Assembly: GCA_040221055.1 (NCBI GenBank)
Contig: JAVJVN010000016.1
Span: 1-64,000, forward strand
Origin: Rhodothermales bacterium
GTDB lineage: Bacteria > Bacteroidota > Rhodothermia > Rhodothermales > UBA10348
Direction of reading: 5' to 3'
Length of the DNA: 64,000 nt
Part shown: positions 51,550-64,000 of the stretch, piece by piece
How positions within the stretch are numbered: the stretch's first letter is position 1
How the letters are laid out: every line of letters starts with the position of its first letter
Program-made: the position numbers and the translations under genes
The notes under the pieces: generated by a model
The model's database searches: none
The model's input: only the letters and a program-made list of their open reading frames with translations
What the model was told of the DNA's origin: nothing

Positions 51550-52406
51550 AACGTCAATTCAAATTGGCCGCCGAACACGGCATCGTCCCCGGCATCCACG
51601 ATCAGAATGGCCTGGTAGGCACCGGCCGGCACGTCCACCAGCTCCAGGCGCTGCCGGACGGACGTGCCCGGATACATGCGGTAGAGCGTGCCGTTGAAGG
51701 GCCCGAATTCGGCGCCCTCGGCATTGAACAGTCGGAGATAGACTTCCGGGCGGATCATCCGCGAGCCGGTATTGACGATATCCGCCTGGAACACCGTACG
51801 GCCGTCTTCGCCGGCCACGAGCGTCACACCGCTGAATTCCACATTGGCCTCGGCCCGGGATTCATCCACATGCGTGGCAAGCTGCACTCCGTACCGGGTG
51901 ACCTGGCGGAACCCCATTTCCCGCTCGGCCGGAGGATCGTCACCCAGGGTGGATTCGGCCGAGGAGGGATCGATGGATTCCACCATGAGCATGCTCCAGT
52001 AGGTCCCGGGCCCGGCCGATGCGGGGACCGCCACTTCGTAGGAGACGGTCACGTTGCCGTTCGGAGGGATGGTCATGGTTTCGGGGGAATACGTAATCCA
52101 GCGCGCATTGGAGCGCTCCAGGAGTCCCGGCTCGCCGTACTCGTTCGTGCCGTCCGAAAAGAAGCGGTAGTCAGTCTGGTAGATGCGTGCCTGTTGGACC
52201 TCGGAAGTCTCGTTGTCCACGATGATCTGGCCGGTCACCGGTTGGCCGGGCGTGGCCGGAATGTCATGCGCCAACCGCCCCCGGACCGTGATCTGGGCCC
52301 CGGCATCCACCGGCCACACGAGCAGGACGACGAGCAGGACCATCAGGAGAACGGCCTGCAGGATGGTCGGAGACAGGGACCGCGGCAGGGAAATCTGTCG
52401 GGACAT
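51546..52406 (-). CDS. PapD-like periplasmic Ig-fold protein (putative chaperone)
   Basis: The product has 286 residues. A long hydrophobic N-terminus (ILQAVLLMVLLVVLLVWPVDAGA) serves as signal or anchor. The body is two Ig-type beta domains: TVRGRLAHDIPATPGQPVTGQIIVDNETSEVQQARIYQTDYRFFSDG, IPPNGNVTVSYEVAVPASAGPGTYWSMLMVE, then VTLVAGEDGRTVFQADIVNTGSRMIRPEVYLRLFN and PAGAYQAILIVDAGDDAVFGGQFELTL. The plan resembles fimbrial chaperones (NxG and PAGxYxAxLIVD elements), but the classical PapD signature residues are not clear. It is coupled to the large usher-like gene and 9 bases from the secreted subunit-like gene upstream. Confidence 0.6.
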   Translation of the reverse strand: MSRQISLPRSLSPTILQAVLLMVLLVVLLVWPVDAGAQITVRGRLAHDIPATPGQPVTGQIIVDNETSEVQQARIYQTDYRFFSDGTNEYGEPGLLERSNARWITYSPETMTIPPNGNVTVSYEVAVPASAGPGTYWSMLMVESIDPSSAESTLGDDPPAEREMGFRQVTRYGVQLATHVDESRAEANVEFSGVTLVAGEDGRTVFQADIVNTGSRMIRPEVYLRLFNAEGAEFGPFNGTLYRMYPGTSVRQRLELVDVPAGAYQAILIVDAGDDAVFGGQFELTL

Positions 52407-52415
52407 CGGAAAAGC

Positions 52416-52883
52416 CTACTGTTCGGTCAACGTGAACGTAACGGTGTGATAGTCGGAGCCGCCCATGGAGGTGGAGCCCTCGTCCAACCGGGCTTCCGCA
52501 ATGTACCGGATATCGGCTTTTCCTGCGCCTTTTGACTTGATGTTTCTGATAAGATCGGTGTCCATCATTCCGTGGCGCAGTTCGACCCGGCCCGTGGCCT
52601 GGCCGCGCGTCACGTTGCGGGCCTCGATCGAGAGGGACACCTGCTGGCCGGGGGCGAAGGTGTTCACGGTAATCTTCGAGCGTTCACGGACCTGATTCCA
52701 GAACAGGCTGCTGGACTCATCCTGGGCCGATGCCGTGCCGTCGCCATACAGCGTGGGCTCAATGTGCAGCTGGACCGTGCCGGGTCCCAGCAGCGAGAGC
52801 CGCTGGGCCTGCACGTCCGGGGCGAAGGCCAGCAGAGCCGACAGCAGCAGCATCAGGGCGGATATGTGGATTCGGGTAGACAT
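52416..52883 (-). CDS. Secreted beta-rich protein, possible structural subunit
   Basis: The product has 155 residues with a signal peptide ([20 protein letters not shown]). The mature part starts [17 protein letters not shown], has [45 protein letters not shown] and ends [11 protein letters not shown], a single beta-sandwich pattern. It is the first gene of the operon before the PapD-like and usher-like genes, so it could be their substrate. The start was placed at [10 protein letters not shown] because longer in-frame sequence upstream is not signal-like. No family recognised. Confidence 0.55.
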   Translation of the reverse strand: MSTRIHISALMLLLSALLAFAPDVQAQRLSLLGPGTVQLHIEPTLYGDGTASAQDESSSLFWNQVRERSKITVNTFAPGQQVSLSIEARNVTRGQATGRVELRHGMMDTDLIRNIKSKGAGKADIRYIAEARLDEGSTSMGGSDYHTVTFTLTEQ

Positions 52884-52921
52884 GATGTGCTTCACACTTC
52901 TGCAAGAAGCGTGCCATCGGA

Positions 52922-53134
52922 TCAAAGCCACCATCGGGGGCGGATTCCATCGGTCGTCGACGGATCTTCGGCGTCCGGTCCGGCCATCAGGGTGATGGAG
53001 CAGGTGGGCCGGACTTGGGCCGGGACGATCGGGCCTGCAGGAACGCCGAAATCGGCCAACAGGCTCAACGAACGGTATTCCGGCCGACGCTCCGTGATGG
53101 CGTAAAGGCTGCGGTACGTGATTTGGGCAGTCAT
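52922..53134 (-). CDS. Small hypothetical protein, 70 residues
   Basis: The frame uses high-GC third positions like the surrounding genes and starts with ATG at 53134 ([21 protein letters not shown]). The product has no signal or membrane segment and ends GIRPRWWL. It is upstream of, and co-oriented with, the secreted subunit gene. It is plausible as a gene but has no recognised family; it may be a chance frame. Confidence 0.4.
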   Translation of the reverse strand: MTAQITYRSLYAITERRPEYRSLSLLADFGVPAGPIVPAQVRPTCSITLMAGPDAEDPSTTDGIRPRWWL

Positions 53135-53347
53135 GATCGTGGGGTTTGTCGTTTGGTGTCCACGTCAAGCAAGGCAACCGCCGTGCCCAATGCTGTTCCG
53201 GCACCTTTCCGCAACGCCAGGGCATTCCGGCCGGCCAAAACTGTTTCGCCAGCGCTACAGCAGTGGTGTGCCTGGACTTCAGCCGACCGGTTCGCAAGGA
53301 GTACATATTCGCCGTATCATGAAACCGGAATCATCCCCGCTCCGACC

Positions 53348-54436
53348 GTGCCCGATCCCGACTCCCGGATCACCATCCTGGTGGCCGACGACAACTCCCT
53401 CAACCGGGAGCTCCTGAAAGAGTATCTCGATGCACTCGGCTACCAGCCCCGACTGGTCGGCGACGGGCGGGCCGCGCTCGACGCATTGGCGGGCGAATTG
53501 CCTGAAGCCATCCTGCTCGACATCGACATGCCCGAACTGGACGGGTTCGAAGTGCTGGCGGCCGTATCTGCGGATGAGCGCCTGCGTGACATCCCGGTCA
53601 TCATGATCTCGGGCCGGGATGACATCCCCAGCATTGTGCGTTGCCTGGAAATGGGCGCGGCGGATTTCCTGCCCAAGCCGTTCAATCCCCGGATCCTGCA
53701 AGCCCGGCTTTCGGCAAGTCTGGACAAGAAGCGTCTGCGGGACCGGGAGCGGGACCTCATCCGCATGCAGGAGGCCCTCACCCACATGATTGTGCACGAT
53801 CTCGGGAATCCGCTGTCGGTCATCCAGATGAACGCCGAAATGATGGCCATGCTGGGAACGGGGGACAACGAACAGTTGACGCACATCACGCGGGCAGCGG
53901 CCTCCATGGGGACCATGATCGAGTCCATGCTGGACCTGACGAAGCTGGAATCGGGCACCATGCCCGTCCGGCCTGAGCGCGTTGATCTGGCCCGGCTTCT
54001 GTCCCGTTTCGACGCGGAATACCAGCCGTTCGCCGACGATCGCGGGCTGCGCCTGGAGTTCGATGGACAGGCTCCTCACGTGTATGCGGATCCCCTGCTC
54101 CTGCAGCGCATGCTCGCCAACCTGGTCGGCAACGCCTTGAAATACGCGCGCCCGGCGACCTTCATCCGCGTATCGACCGAACGGCATGACACCGTGACCC
54201 GCATTGCGGTGTCCGACGATGGACCCGGCATTCCAGAAGCCCACCGGGAGCGTGTGTTCGACCGGTTCTACCAGGTGGAAGCCAAGGAAGCCGGCGTCCG
54301 CGCCGGCATAGGCCTCGGGCTGTCCTTCTGCCGCTTGGCCGCCGAGGCCCAGAACGGCACCATCCACGTGGACACCACCGAAGGCGGCGGCACCACATTC
54401 ATCCTGGAACTCCCGGCGGCGCAGGGAGATCGTTGA
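53348..54436 (+). CDS. Receiver-histidine kinase hybrid protein
   Basis: The product has 362 residues from a GTG (PDPDSRITILVADDN); no good ATG precedes it. The N-terminal receiver domain has acidic residues DDN, phospho-acceptor Asp58 (ILLDIDMPELDG) and Lys in FLPKPF. A linker leads to a kinase with His150 in MIVHDLGNPLSVIQMN, an N box ANLVGNALKYA, G1 DDGPGIPEAH and G2 AGIGLGLSFC. Such soluble receiver-first kinases receive a signal by phosphotransfer rather than by sensing it directly. It faces the NtrC-type regulator tail to tail across a long inverted repeat. Confidence 0.9.
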   Translation: MPDPDSRITILVADDNSLNRELLKEYLDALGYQPRLVGDGRAALDALAGELPEAILLDIDMPELDGFEVLAAVSADERLRDIPVIMISGRDDIPSIVRCLEMGAADFLPKPFNPRILQARLSASLDKKRLRDRERDLIRMQEALTHMIVHDLGNPLSVIQMNAEMMAMLGTGDNEQLTHITRAAASMGTMIESMLDLTKLESGTMPVRPERVDLARLLSRFDAEYQPFADDRGLRLEFDGQAPHVYADPLLLQRMLANLVGNALKYARPATFIRVSTERHDTVTRIAVSDDGPGIPEAHRERVFDRFYQVEAKEAGVRAGIGLGLSFCRLAAEAQNGTIHVDTTEGGGTTFILELPAAQGDR

Positions 54437-54455
54437 TACCCTTCAGGCAAGCCCT

Positions 54456-54550
54456 GGGCCTGCAAACCCGCTCCCGGAACTCGCGAAAAGGGCCCCGTCC
54501 CTTCGGGTTGCGCCAGCAACAGCGGGTTCCGGGAGCGGTTTTGCAGGCCC
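54456..54550. terminator. Long inverted repeat between convergent genes
   Basis: Two 25-base arms are complementary with one mismatch: 54456-54480 (GGGCCTGCAAACCCGCTCCC then GGAAC) and 54526-54550 (GTTCCGGGAGCGGTTTTGCA then GGCCC). A 45-base G+C-rich loop separates them. It fills the gap between convergent genes and could terminate both transcripts or fold as an RNA element. Confidence 0.6.
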
Positions 54551-55920
54551 TAATAAGGGATGTCGAATTTCTTCAGTTTGGCGTAGATGTTCGAGCGCTG
54601 CAGGTCGATTTCCTCGGACATGCGTGAGATGTTGCCCTCGAATTCCGCGAGCTTGCGCCGCAGGAACACCGCCTCGGCGGCATCCCGGAAGTCCGCGATC
54701 TTCGGATACTGCCCCACCAGGTACGCCACGGAATCCTGGGGCGCCGATCCCGGATTGGCGAACAGCTCCACATCGTCGGCCGTGATTTCGTCGGCATCGC
54801 TGAGCACGATCAGCCGCTCGACGGCGTTGTGCAGCTCCCGCACATTCCCCCGCCAGGGGTAGGTCCGCAACAGGCGGAGCGCACTGTCCGAGAACCGCTT
54901 CTCGGGACGACCATTCCGGCGGCCCAGTTTTTCGCAGAAGAACGCGGCGAGCGCATCGATATCCTCCGCGCGCTCCCTGAGGGGCGGCGACTCGATCCGG
55001 ATGACCGCCAGCCGGTGGAAGAGGTCGTCCCGGAACGTGCCGTCCTGGATGGCCCGCTCCAGATCCTTGTTCGTGGCGGCCACCACACGGACGTTGATGG
55101 CAATGTCCTTGTCGCCTCCCACACGGCGGACGCGGCTCTCCTGGAGCACGCGCAGCACCTTGGCCTGCGCCGACGTCGCCATGTCACCGACCTCGTCCAG
55201 GAACAGCGTGCCCCCGTCGGCCTGCTCGAAACTTCCTATATGCTGCTTGTGCGCTCCGGTGAACGCGCCTTTTTCGTGCCCGAACAACTCGCTTTCAATG
55301 AGATCCGACGGAATGGCCGCGCAATTCACGGCCACGAACGGCCCGCCGCTCCGGTCTGAAAGGTGATGAACCCACTGCGCGATGAGCTCCTTGCCGCTCC
55401 CGGCCTCGCCGGTCACCAGCACCCTCGCCTCGGACGGCGCCGCCTTTTCCAGCAGCTTCTTGATGCGTTTCATGGGGGCACTCTCGCCGAGCAGCGGCGG
55501 AATGTCCGTATCGATCTTCTCCAGACGCGCCTTCATGCGTCCATGCTCGCGCTGGAGCTTCTCGGCGGCCAGCGCATTCCGGATGGTCACCAGGAAGCGC
55601 TGCAGGTTCGGGGGTTTCGGCACGAAGTCGTACGCCCCTTCCTTGATGGCTTCCACCGCCAGTTCGATGGTCGCGTTCGCGGTCAGCATGACGAACGGCA
55701 GCTCGGGCCACTTCGCCTTCGACGCCTTCAGCAGGTCCATGCCGTTCATGTTGGGCATCATCATGTCCGACAACACGAGGTCGAACGAACCGGCTTCAAT
55801 GGCCGCGAGGGCTTCCTTCCCGTCGGCCGCCCCCTCGACATCGTAGTCCTGCTTCTCGAGCAGTGCCATGAGCGTGCGGCGGATTCCGGGTTCGTCGTCG
55901 ACTATGAGGAGGCGCGGCAT
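54550..55920 (-). CDS. NtrC-family sigma-54-dependent response regulator
   Basis: The product has 456 residues. Receiver domain: [14 protein letters not shown] and Asp52 ([13 protein letters not shown]). AAA+ domain: Walker [17 protein letters not shown], sigma-54 contact loop GAFTGAHKQ, Walker [13 protein letters not shown] and arginine finger region [17 protein letters not shown]. The C-terminus carries a Fis-type helix-turn-helix ([29 protein letters not shown]). It should activate sigma-54 promoters on phosphorylation. It is divergent from the large hybrid sensor (72 bases between the starts), so the sensor may be its input. Longer in-frame upstream sequence is antisense to the sensor gene and was discarded. 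Confidence 0.97.
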   Translation of the reverse strand: MPRLLIVDDEPGIRRTLMALLEKQDYDVEGAADGKEALAAIEAGSFDLVLSDMMMPNMNGMDLLKASKAKWPELPFVMLTANATIELAVEAIKEGAYDFVPKPPNLQRFLVTIRNALAAEKLQREHGRMKARLEKIDTDIPPLLGESAPMKRIKKLLEKAAPSEARVLVTGEAGSGKELIAQWVHHLSDRSGGPFVAVNCAAIPSDLIESELFGHEKGAFTGAHKQHIGSFEQADGGTLFLDEVGDMATSAQAKVLRVLQESRVRRVGGDKDIAINVRVVAATNKDLERAIQDGTFRDDLFHRLAVIRIESPPLRERAEDIDALAAFFCEKLGRRNGRPEKRFSDSALRLLRTYPWRGNVRELHNAVERLIVLSDADEITADDVELFANPGSAPQDSVAYLVGQYPKIADFRDAAEAVFLRRKLAEFEGNISRMSEEIDLQRSNIYAKLKKFDIPY

Positions 55921-55992
55921 GGGCGGACGGTGCTTTTTTGGGCAATATACGTGTACCTTGTGGCGACTTTCTTCTTTCCCGGAATTCGTTGC

Positions 55993-60158
<4,166 letters not shown>

Positions 60159-60162
<4 letters not shown>

Positions 60163-61316
60163 CCAAGCCGACAGCGAATCCGAATCCCGGCCACATCCTG
60201 ATTGTGGACGATACGCAGAAGAACATCCAGGTGTTGGGCTCCATATTGCGCCAGGAGGGCTATGCCATCAACGTGGCCACGAACGGGCGTCAGGCCCTTG
60301 AGTCCCTGGCGCGCATCCATCCGGACCTGATCCTGTTGGACGTGATGATGCCGGAAATGGATGGATTCGAAACGTGCCGGCATCTGAAGGAAGATCCGTC
60401 CACGGCGGATATTCCGGTCATTTTCCTGACGGCCAAGGTGGAAACGGCCGACCTCGTGCGCGGGTTTGAACTGGGTGCCGTCGACTATGTGACGAAGCCC
60501 TTCAACGCCACCGAATTGCTGCGACGGGTGGAAACGCATTTGATGGTGGCCCGGCTCCGCCGCGAGCTCCAGGGGCGGGTGGACAGCCTGCAACAGGCAC
60601 TCGAGGAAATCGAGCGCATGCAACGCGAGCAGGATGCGTTCCTGCGGCACGAAGTGAACAATGCCGTGGGGCCGATATCCGGATACGCCTACCTGCTGGA
60701 AGAGCAGGCCGGTGCCGCCCTGTCCGATCAGCAGAAGGACTGGCTCTCGAGGATCCGCACCGGAACGACCTCCATCCAGTCGCTGCTGGAAGACATGCGG
60801 CGCCTGCAGACGTTCGAGCGGCAGGACGTCGCGCTCGATCGACGCCCGGTGGACCTCGGGGAGGTGCTCGGTGATGTGGTCCGGGACCTGGTGTCGGCCC
60901 GGCGCCGGGAGCAGTCACGCCCCGTCGAGGTGCAGGTGGACATGCCCGATGACGCCGTGCGCGTGCAGGCCGATCCGTCGTTCCTGCCCGGCGTGTTCAC
61001 CAATCTGGTGAAGAATGCCATGGAGCATGTGGACGGGGAGGGGACGGGCGACGGCGAAGGGTCGGCCCGGGTCCGCGTCCAACTCTCGGTGGAAGACGGC
61101 TATGCCGTCGTGCGCGTCCGGAACGGGGGAGCGCCCGTGTCGGCGGAGTGCCTGCCCACGTTTTTCGACAAATTCAACTCCACCAAGAGCGACCGCGGGG
61201 GCACGGGCCTCGGTACGTCCTATGCCGCCCTGGTGACGCGCGCACATGGGGGACGGATCGAGGTCGCTTCAAACGCGACAGACGGCACGACCGTCACGGT
61301 CCGGTTGCCGCTCTGA
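60159..61316 (+). CDS. Receiver-kinase protein, translationally coupled to the hybrid sensor
   Basis: The product has 385 residues. Receiver: [11 protein letters not shown], Asp61 ([14 protein letters not shown]), [28 protein letters not shown] coiled-coil linker leads to a kinase-like domain with His164 in [24 protein letters not shown]-binding [33 protein letters not shown] and GGRIEVAS. The start overlaps the sensor stop by 4 bases (ATGA), so both are made together. The kinase domain has the H-E-x-N-N form seen in Hpt-like kinases. Confidence 0.9.
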
Positions 61317-61334
61317 GATTCCTCCGGGGCCGAC

Positions 61335-61369
61335 AAAAAAGGCCCGGAAGGCGCAACCTGACCTTCCGG
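61335..61369 (-). terminator. Hairpin with T-run on the - strand
   Basis: CCGGAAGG (61344-61351) and CCTTCCGG (61362-61369) form an 8-base stem extended by GGCC/GGACC pairs with a 10-base loop. Read on the - strand it is followed by six T (complement of A at 61335-61340), a classic intrinsic terminator. On the + strand it follows the receiver-kinase gene but has only a weak T-run. Confidence 0.55.
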
Positions 61370-61398
61370 ACCCTGTTTCGGGTGCGCCCGGGAGTCTT

Positions 61399-61424
61399 TA
61401 CAATTTGTAACCTGGCAGGTTACA
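61399..61424. promoter_or_regulatory. Overlapping palindromes upstream of gntR
   Basis: TTACAATTTGTAA (61399-61411) is a 6+1+6 palindrome and TGTAACCTGGCAGGTTACA (61406-61424) a perfect 9+1+9 palindrome. They share six bases and lie about 200 bases before gntR. Neither has the half-sites of the ACTTGT-N4-ACAAGT operators. The binding protein is unknown. Confidence 0.4.
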
Positions 61425-61470
61425 TTTAAGAACTCCTGATCACCCCGACCTGTGCCATCGCGCACGGCCT

Positions 61471-61486
61471 ACTTGTAATTACAAGT
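61471..61486. promoter_or_regulatory. Palindromic operator upstream of gntR
   Basis: ACTTGTAATTACAAGT is a perfect 16-base palindrome, identical to the site at 24985-25000 except for the four central bases. It is probably an autoregulatory site of the GntR protein. Confidence 0.6.
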
Positions 61487-61588
61487 GGGCGCGTTGGCGA
61501 ACCATCGGGCCGGATCCTTGATCCAATGCCATGTAAGCCCCGCATGGTGTGTCGGGCGGGCCCTGACGCCGGATCCTTATGCCGGGTT

Positions 61589-61604
61589 GCTTGTACTGAC
61601 AAGC
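61589..61604. promoter_or_regulatory. Second palindromic operator upstream of gntR
   Basis: GCTTGTACTGACAAGC keeps the CTTGT-N4-ACAAG core with changed outer bases, 21 bases before the gntR start. The position suits repression of the gene by its own product. Confidence 0.6.
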
Positions 61605-61625
61605 AGAGCCAAACCCATTCCACTC

Positions 61626-62420
61626 ATGAGCAGCGTCCACATGGCGGGCAAGCCCCGCCACGAAACCGTCAGTACCTGGATTCGATCGAAAATTGAAGCC
61701 GGAGAGTGGACGGAAGATCATCAACTGCCTTCGGAGAGTCAGCTCGGAAAGCAATTCGACGTGAGTCGAATTACCGTGCGACGGGCCCTGCAGACCCTGG
61801 AAGCGGACAATCTGATTTATCGCCGACAGGGACTCGGCTCTTTCGTCAAGGACAACCGGATCCATCAGGGGCTCGTTCGCCTGACGGACTTCGTTGAGGA
61901 CATGGAAGCGGCGGGCCTGGTCCCTGCCAGCCGCATCCTGCACTACGAGCAGGAAACGGCATCGACCCGGATTTCCGAACAACTGGAAATCGAGAACGAC
62001 AGTCCCGTCATGCGCATAGACCGGCTCCGGACCGGTGACGGCGAACCGATGGCTTTCGACCGTACCTGGCTGCCCATGTTCTACGCGCAGTTGCTGTCGG
62101 ACTTCGACATGGAAAAGGAGACCATTTTCACGGTGCTGGAACGGGAATACGACATCTGTGTCTGTCGTGGCCGTTTCCGTATTGAAGCGGTCAACGCGCC
62201 CAATGATGTTGCCCAGTTCCTGGATGTCCCCTGGGGCCGGGCGCTGCTCGTGATCGAGCGGACCTCCTACACGGAACAGAATCGTCCCATCTACTACCAG
62301 CAGCGGTTCTACCGCAGCGACCGGGTTGCCTACGACATCGAGTTGAAGCGATCCCGGAACGGATCGGCCCTGTCACCGGGGTTGCCCCTCACGGAATTCG
62401 AGCCCGTATTCAAGAAGTAG
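61626..62420 (+). CDS. GntR-family regulator with UTRA ligand domain (HutC type)
   Basis: The product has 264 residues from ATG at 61626 (61641 is a second choice). The GntR winged helix covers about residues 8-75: VSTWIRSKIEAGEWTEDHQLPSESQLGKQFDVSRITVRRALQTLEADNLIYRRQGLGSFV. The C-terminal UTRA domain (about 95-255) includes ESPVMRIDRLRTGDGEPMAFDRTWLP-like (NDSPVMRIDRLRTGDGEPMAFDRTWLP) and VIERTSYTEQNRPIYYQQRFYRSDRVAYDIEL. UTRA binds small effectors; the effector here is unknown. Two operator-like palindromes precede it and a third precedes the sulfur operon, so it may control that operon. Convergent with moeA. Confidence 0.93.
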   Translation: MSSVHMAGKPRHETVSTWIRSKIEAGEWTEDHQLPSESQLGKQFDVSRITVRRALQTLEADNLIYRRQGLGSFVKDNRIHQGLVRLTDFVEDMEAAGLVPASRILHYEQETASTRISEQLEIENDSPVMRIDRLRTGDGEPMAFDRTWLPMFYAQLLSDFDMEKETIFTVLEREYDICVCRGRFRIEAVNAPNDVAQFLDVPWGRALLVIERTSYTEQNRPIYYQQRFYRSDRVAYDIELKRSRNGSALSPGLPLTEFEPVFKK

Positions 62421-62427
62421 GGCCTGT

Positions 62428-63732
62428 TCAGACGACCGGGATCGCCCACGGCAGCCACTGGATGGAAACCTTCCATCCGGCAGCGGGAGCGGCGACCCCC
62501 TCGGGAACGTGCACCACGCAGTTGGCCTGCAGTACGGATCCGTACAGGTTGGACCCCTGGGCTCCTGTGGTGCGCACACGCCATCCTTCGTCACCGGGCC
62601 GCGCCACACCGCGCACGAACGTGTGCAGTCCTTCCGGCTTCCGGATGTCCTCCTCCAGGATGGCCGTCACCAGACCCTCACCGGCGGACCAGTCCGCGGG
62701 CGTCCGGCCGGCCATCGTTTCCATGAGAGGGCGGACATACATCTCGAACCCCATGGCGGCGCTTACCGGATTGCCCGGCAGGCCGAAGACGTGGCAATGG
62801 CCCGCACGGCCATACAACAGGGGTTTTCCGGGTCGTTGGCGCACTTTCCAGAACAGGAGTTCGACGCCGGCCGCGCGCAGCGCGTCCTGCACGTGATCGT
62901 GGGCGCCCATGCTGACGCCGCCCGAAAGAACGACGACATCCGCCCGGCGCACGGCCTCTGCGACCTGTCCGGTGAGCGCCTCCAGGTCATCCGGCACGTG
63001 CGTCCACGCCCGCCCGTCGCCCGCGAGTCGTCCTCCCGCCAGCAGCGCCTGGGCCGCCAGGCCTGGCCCGTTCGTATTGCGCACCTGTCCGAACACCGGG
63101 TCCGACGCCGGATCCACGATTTCATCTCCCGTCGAGACGATCCTGACGCGGGGTTGGAACTGCACGGCCAACCGGTCTACGCCGAGTCCGGCCAGGACGC
63201 CCACCACCGGCGGTGTGATCACGGTCCCGGCGCGCAGCACCCGCTGCCCCGCGCGCACGTCCTCGGCCGCCGGGCGCACATGTTTGCCCGCCTCAATGCC
63301 GCGGTCCACGATGACGGACCCGTCGACGGAGGCCCAGCCCTCTTCATCGTTTCCTTCCACCTTGGTCCACTCGACCGGTACCACGGCATTGGCGCCCACC
63401 GGCACCGGCGCCCCGGTCATGATCCGCACGGCCTCGCCGGCCGTGAGTGGCCGGGCCGTCGGTCGTCCGGCCGCCGCATGCGACACCACCCGCAGCACGC
63501 CGCCATCCGGTCCCAGGTCCTCATGACGGACCGCGTATCCATCCATGGCCGAACTCGCGAAATCCGGGACATCGACCGTAGCTACCACATCCCGCGAAAT
63601 CCGCCGCCCCAGAATGCCGTGCAGTTGGTCTGCATCGAGCCAGGCGCCCGGCTCCAGCCATTCATCATCTCGCTTGCGGACATCGTCCAGGACCAGGCGC
63701 AGGGCGGGCCCCACGGACAGGAACGTTCTCAT
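62428..63732 (-). CDS. moeA: Molybdopterin molybdenumtransferase
   Basis: The product has 434 residues and inserts molybdate into adenylated molybdopterin. MoeA blocks: VDVPDFASSAMDGYAVRHEDL, RPLTAGEAVRIMTGAPVPVGANAVVPVEW, VRIVSTGDEIVDP, VVLSGGVSMGAHDHVQDAL, VRQRPGKPLLYG and VFGLPGNPVSAAMGFEMYVRP. The C-terminal domain (about 360-434) is present. It supplies cofactor for the SoeA-type enzyme in this window, though it is 25 kb away, and faces gntR with 7 bases between them. No molybdenum-cofactor riboswitch was seen in the short leader. Confidence 0.95.
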   Translation of the reverse strand: MRTFLSVGPALRLVLDDVRKRDDEWLEPGAWLDADQLHGILGRRISRDVVATVDVPDFASSAMDGYAVRHEDLGPDGGVLRVVSHAAAGRPTARPLTAGEAVRIMTGAPVPVGANAVVPVEWTKVEGNDEEGWASVDGSVIVDRGIEAGKHVRPAAEDVRAGQRVLRAGTVITPPVVGVLAGLGVDRLAVQFQPRVRIVSTGDEIVDPASDPVFGQVRNTNGPGLAAQALLAGGRLAGDGRAWTHVPDDLEALTGQVAEAVRRADVVVLSGGVSMGAHDHVQDALRAAGVELLFWKVRQRPGKPLLYGRAGHCHVFGLPGNPVSAAMGFEMYVRPLMETMAGRTPADWSAGEGLVTAILEEDIRKPEGLHTFVRGVARPGDEGWRVRTTGAQGSNLYGSVLQANCVVHVPEGVAAPAAGWKVSIQWLPWAIPVV

Positions 63733-63810
63733 TTCTGACGGTATTTCGTACTACTTTGGCATGCTCCGACTCCCGGGCATACGCACCAGTTTACAACCCT
63801 GCTCCGCACC

Positions 63811-64000
63811 ATGCTTTCCTTCGATTTCACGGGCAGCAACGCCCACCTGCCGGAACCGGATCGCCAGCGCATGCTGCCCCGTGCCCGGGCCGCCCATCGC
63901 GCCCTGCTCCAGGGGACCGGCGCCGGTCCCGAGTGGCTGGGATGGCGACGCCTGCTGGCCGAGCCCGACGATGCCCTGCTGGACCAGGTCGAACAGGTGG
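63811..64000 (+). CDS. pgi: Probable glucose-6-phosphate isomerase, N-terminus only
   Basis: The frame runs off the end of the window. It begins MLSFDFTGSNAHLPEPDRQR and continues with RAAHRALLQ, GTGAGPEWLGWRRLLAEPDDALL. The T-G-A-G-x-x-W/F-L-G-W pattern preceded by an A-H helix is that of the N-terminal region of bacterial glucose-6-phosphate isomerases. Only 63 residues are visible, so the call rests on this motif alone. Confidence 0.6.
   Translation, partial: MLSFDFTGSNAHLPEPDRQRMLPRARAAHRALLQGTGAGPEWLGWRRLLAEPDDALLDQVEQV

Overview
The window is high-GC bacterial DNA whose gene content points to the Bacteroidota superphylum, most likely a marine or saline Rhodothermota/Rhodothermales-type organism. 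The evidence is two secreted proteins with type IX secretion C-terminal sorting domains (YPNPF and WPNPFNP motifs), many GTG/TTG starts with few Shine-Dalgarno sequences, a two-component protein with a Y_Y_Y/beta-propeller sensor, and an rpmH-rnpA-yidC-mnmE-mnmG-rsmG cluster carrying ParB parS sites. The taxonomic call is inference; no rRNA gene is present.

Layout. 1-8857: a chromosomal integron. A tyrosine integrase (intI, + strand) is divergent from at least eight gene cassettes on the - strand, separated by seven visible attC sites. The cassettes are A+T-richer than the rest of the window. They encode a lipoprotein, a DUF1643 protein, an HNH-type protein, a collagen-like lipoprotein, a membrane protein, a DUF4365-TPR protein, a HigBA toxin-antitoxin pair and a truncated cyclophilin. 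A VOC/glyoxalase pseudogene lies beside intI. 9227-24945: housekeeping genes, namely murQ, mfd, a WYL regulator, the rsmG/mnmG/mnmE/yidC/rnpA/rpmH cluster with two parS sites, tRNA-Gly and tRNA-Val, a DUF3291 protein and recJ.

25036-38026: a sulfur-oxidation island. The + strand operon carries two half-size YeeE/YedE transporters, an ETHE1-like dioxygenase fused to rhodanese domains, and two SulP anion transporters. It converges on a - strand operon of mobA, an FeS-NrfD fusion (SoeBC-like), a molybdopterin oxidoreductase (SoeA-like), a type II sulfide:quinone oxidoreductase and a TorD-like chaperone. Together these could take sulfide to persulfide, sulfite and sulfate, with molybdenum-cofactor supply and anion export included. 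A 16-bp palindrome (ACTTGT-N4-ACAAGT) in front of the first operon recurs twice in front of a GntR/UTRA regulator at 61626. That regulator lies next to moeA, which suggests a regulator for the island.

38025-47562: a Nudix hydrolase, a small membrane protein, an M14 peptidase and large secreted repeat proteins. 47566-53134: a sigma-28-type sigma factor and a three-gene cluster (secreted subunit-like protein, PapD-like Ig protein, large barrel-like LysM protein) that looks like an unrecognised chaperone-usher-type surface assembly system. 53348-61316: a dense two-component signalling cluster with two receiver-kinase hybrids, an NtrC-type regulator and a 1389-residue hybrid sensor. 61626-64000: gntR, moeA and the start of a probable glucose-6-phosphate isomerase gene.
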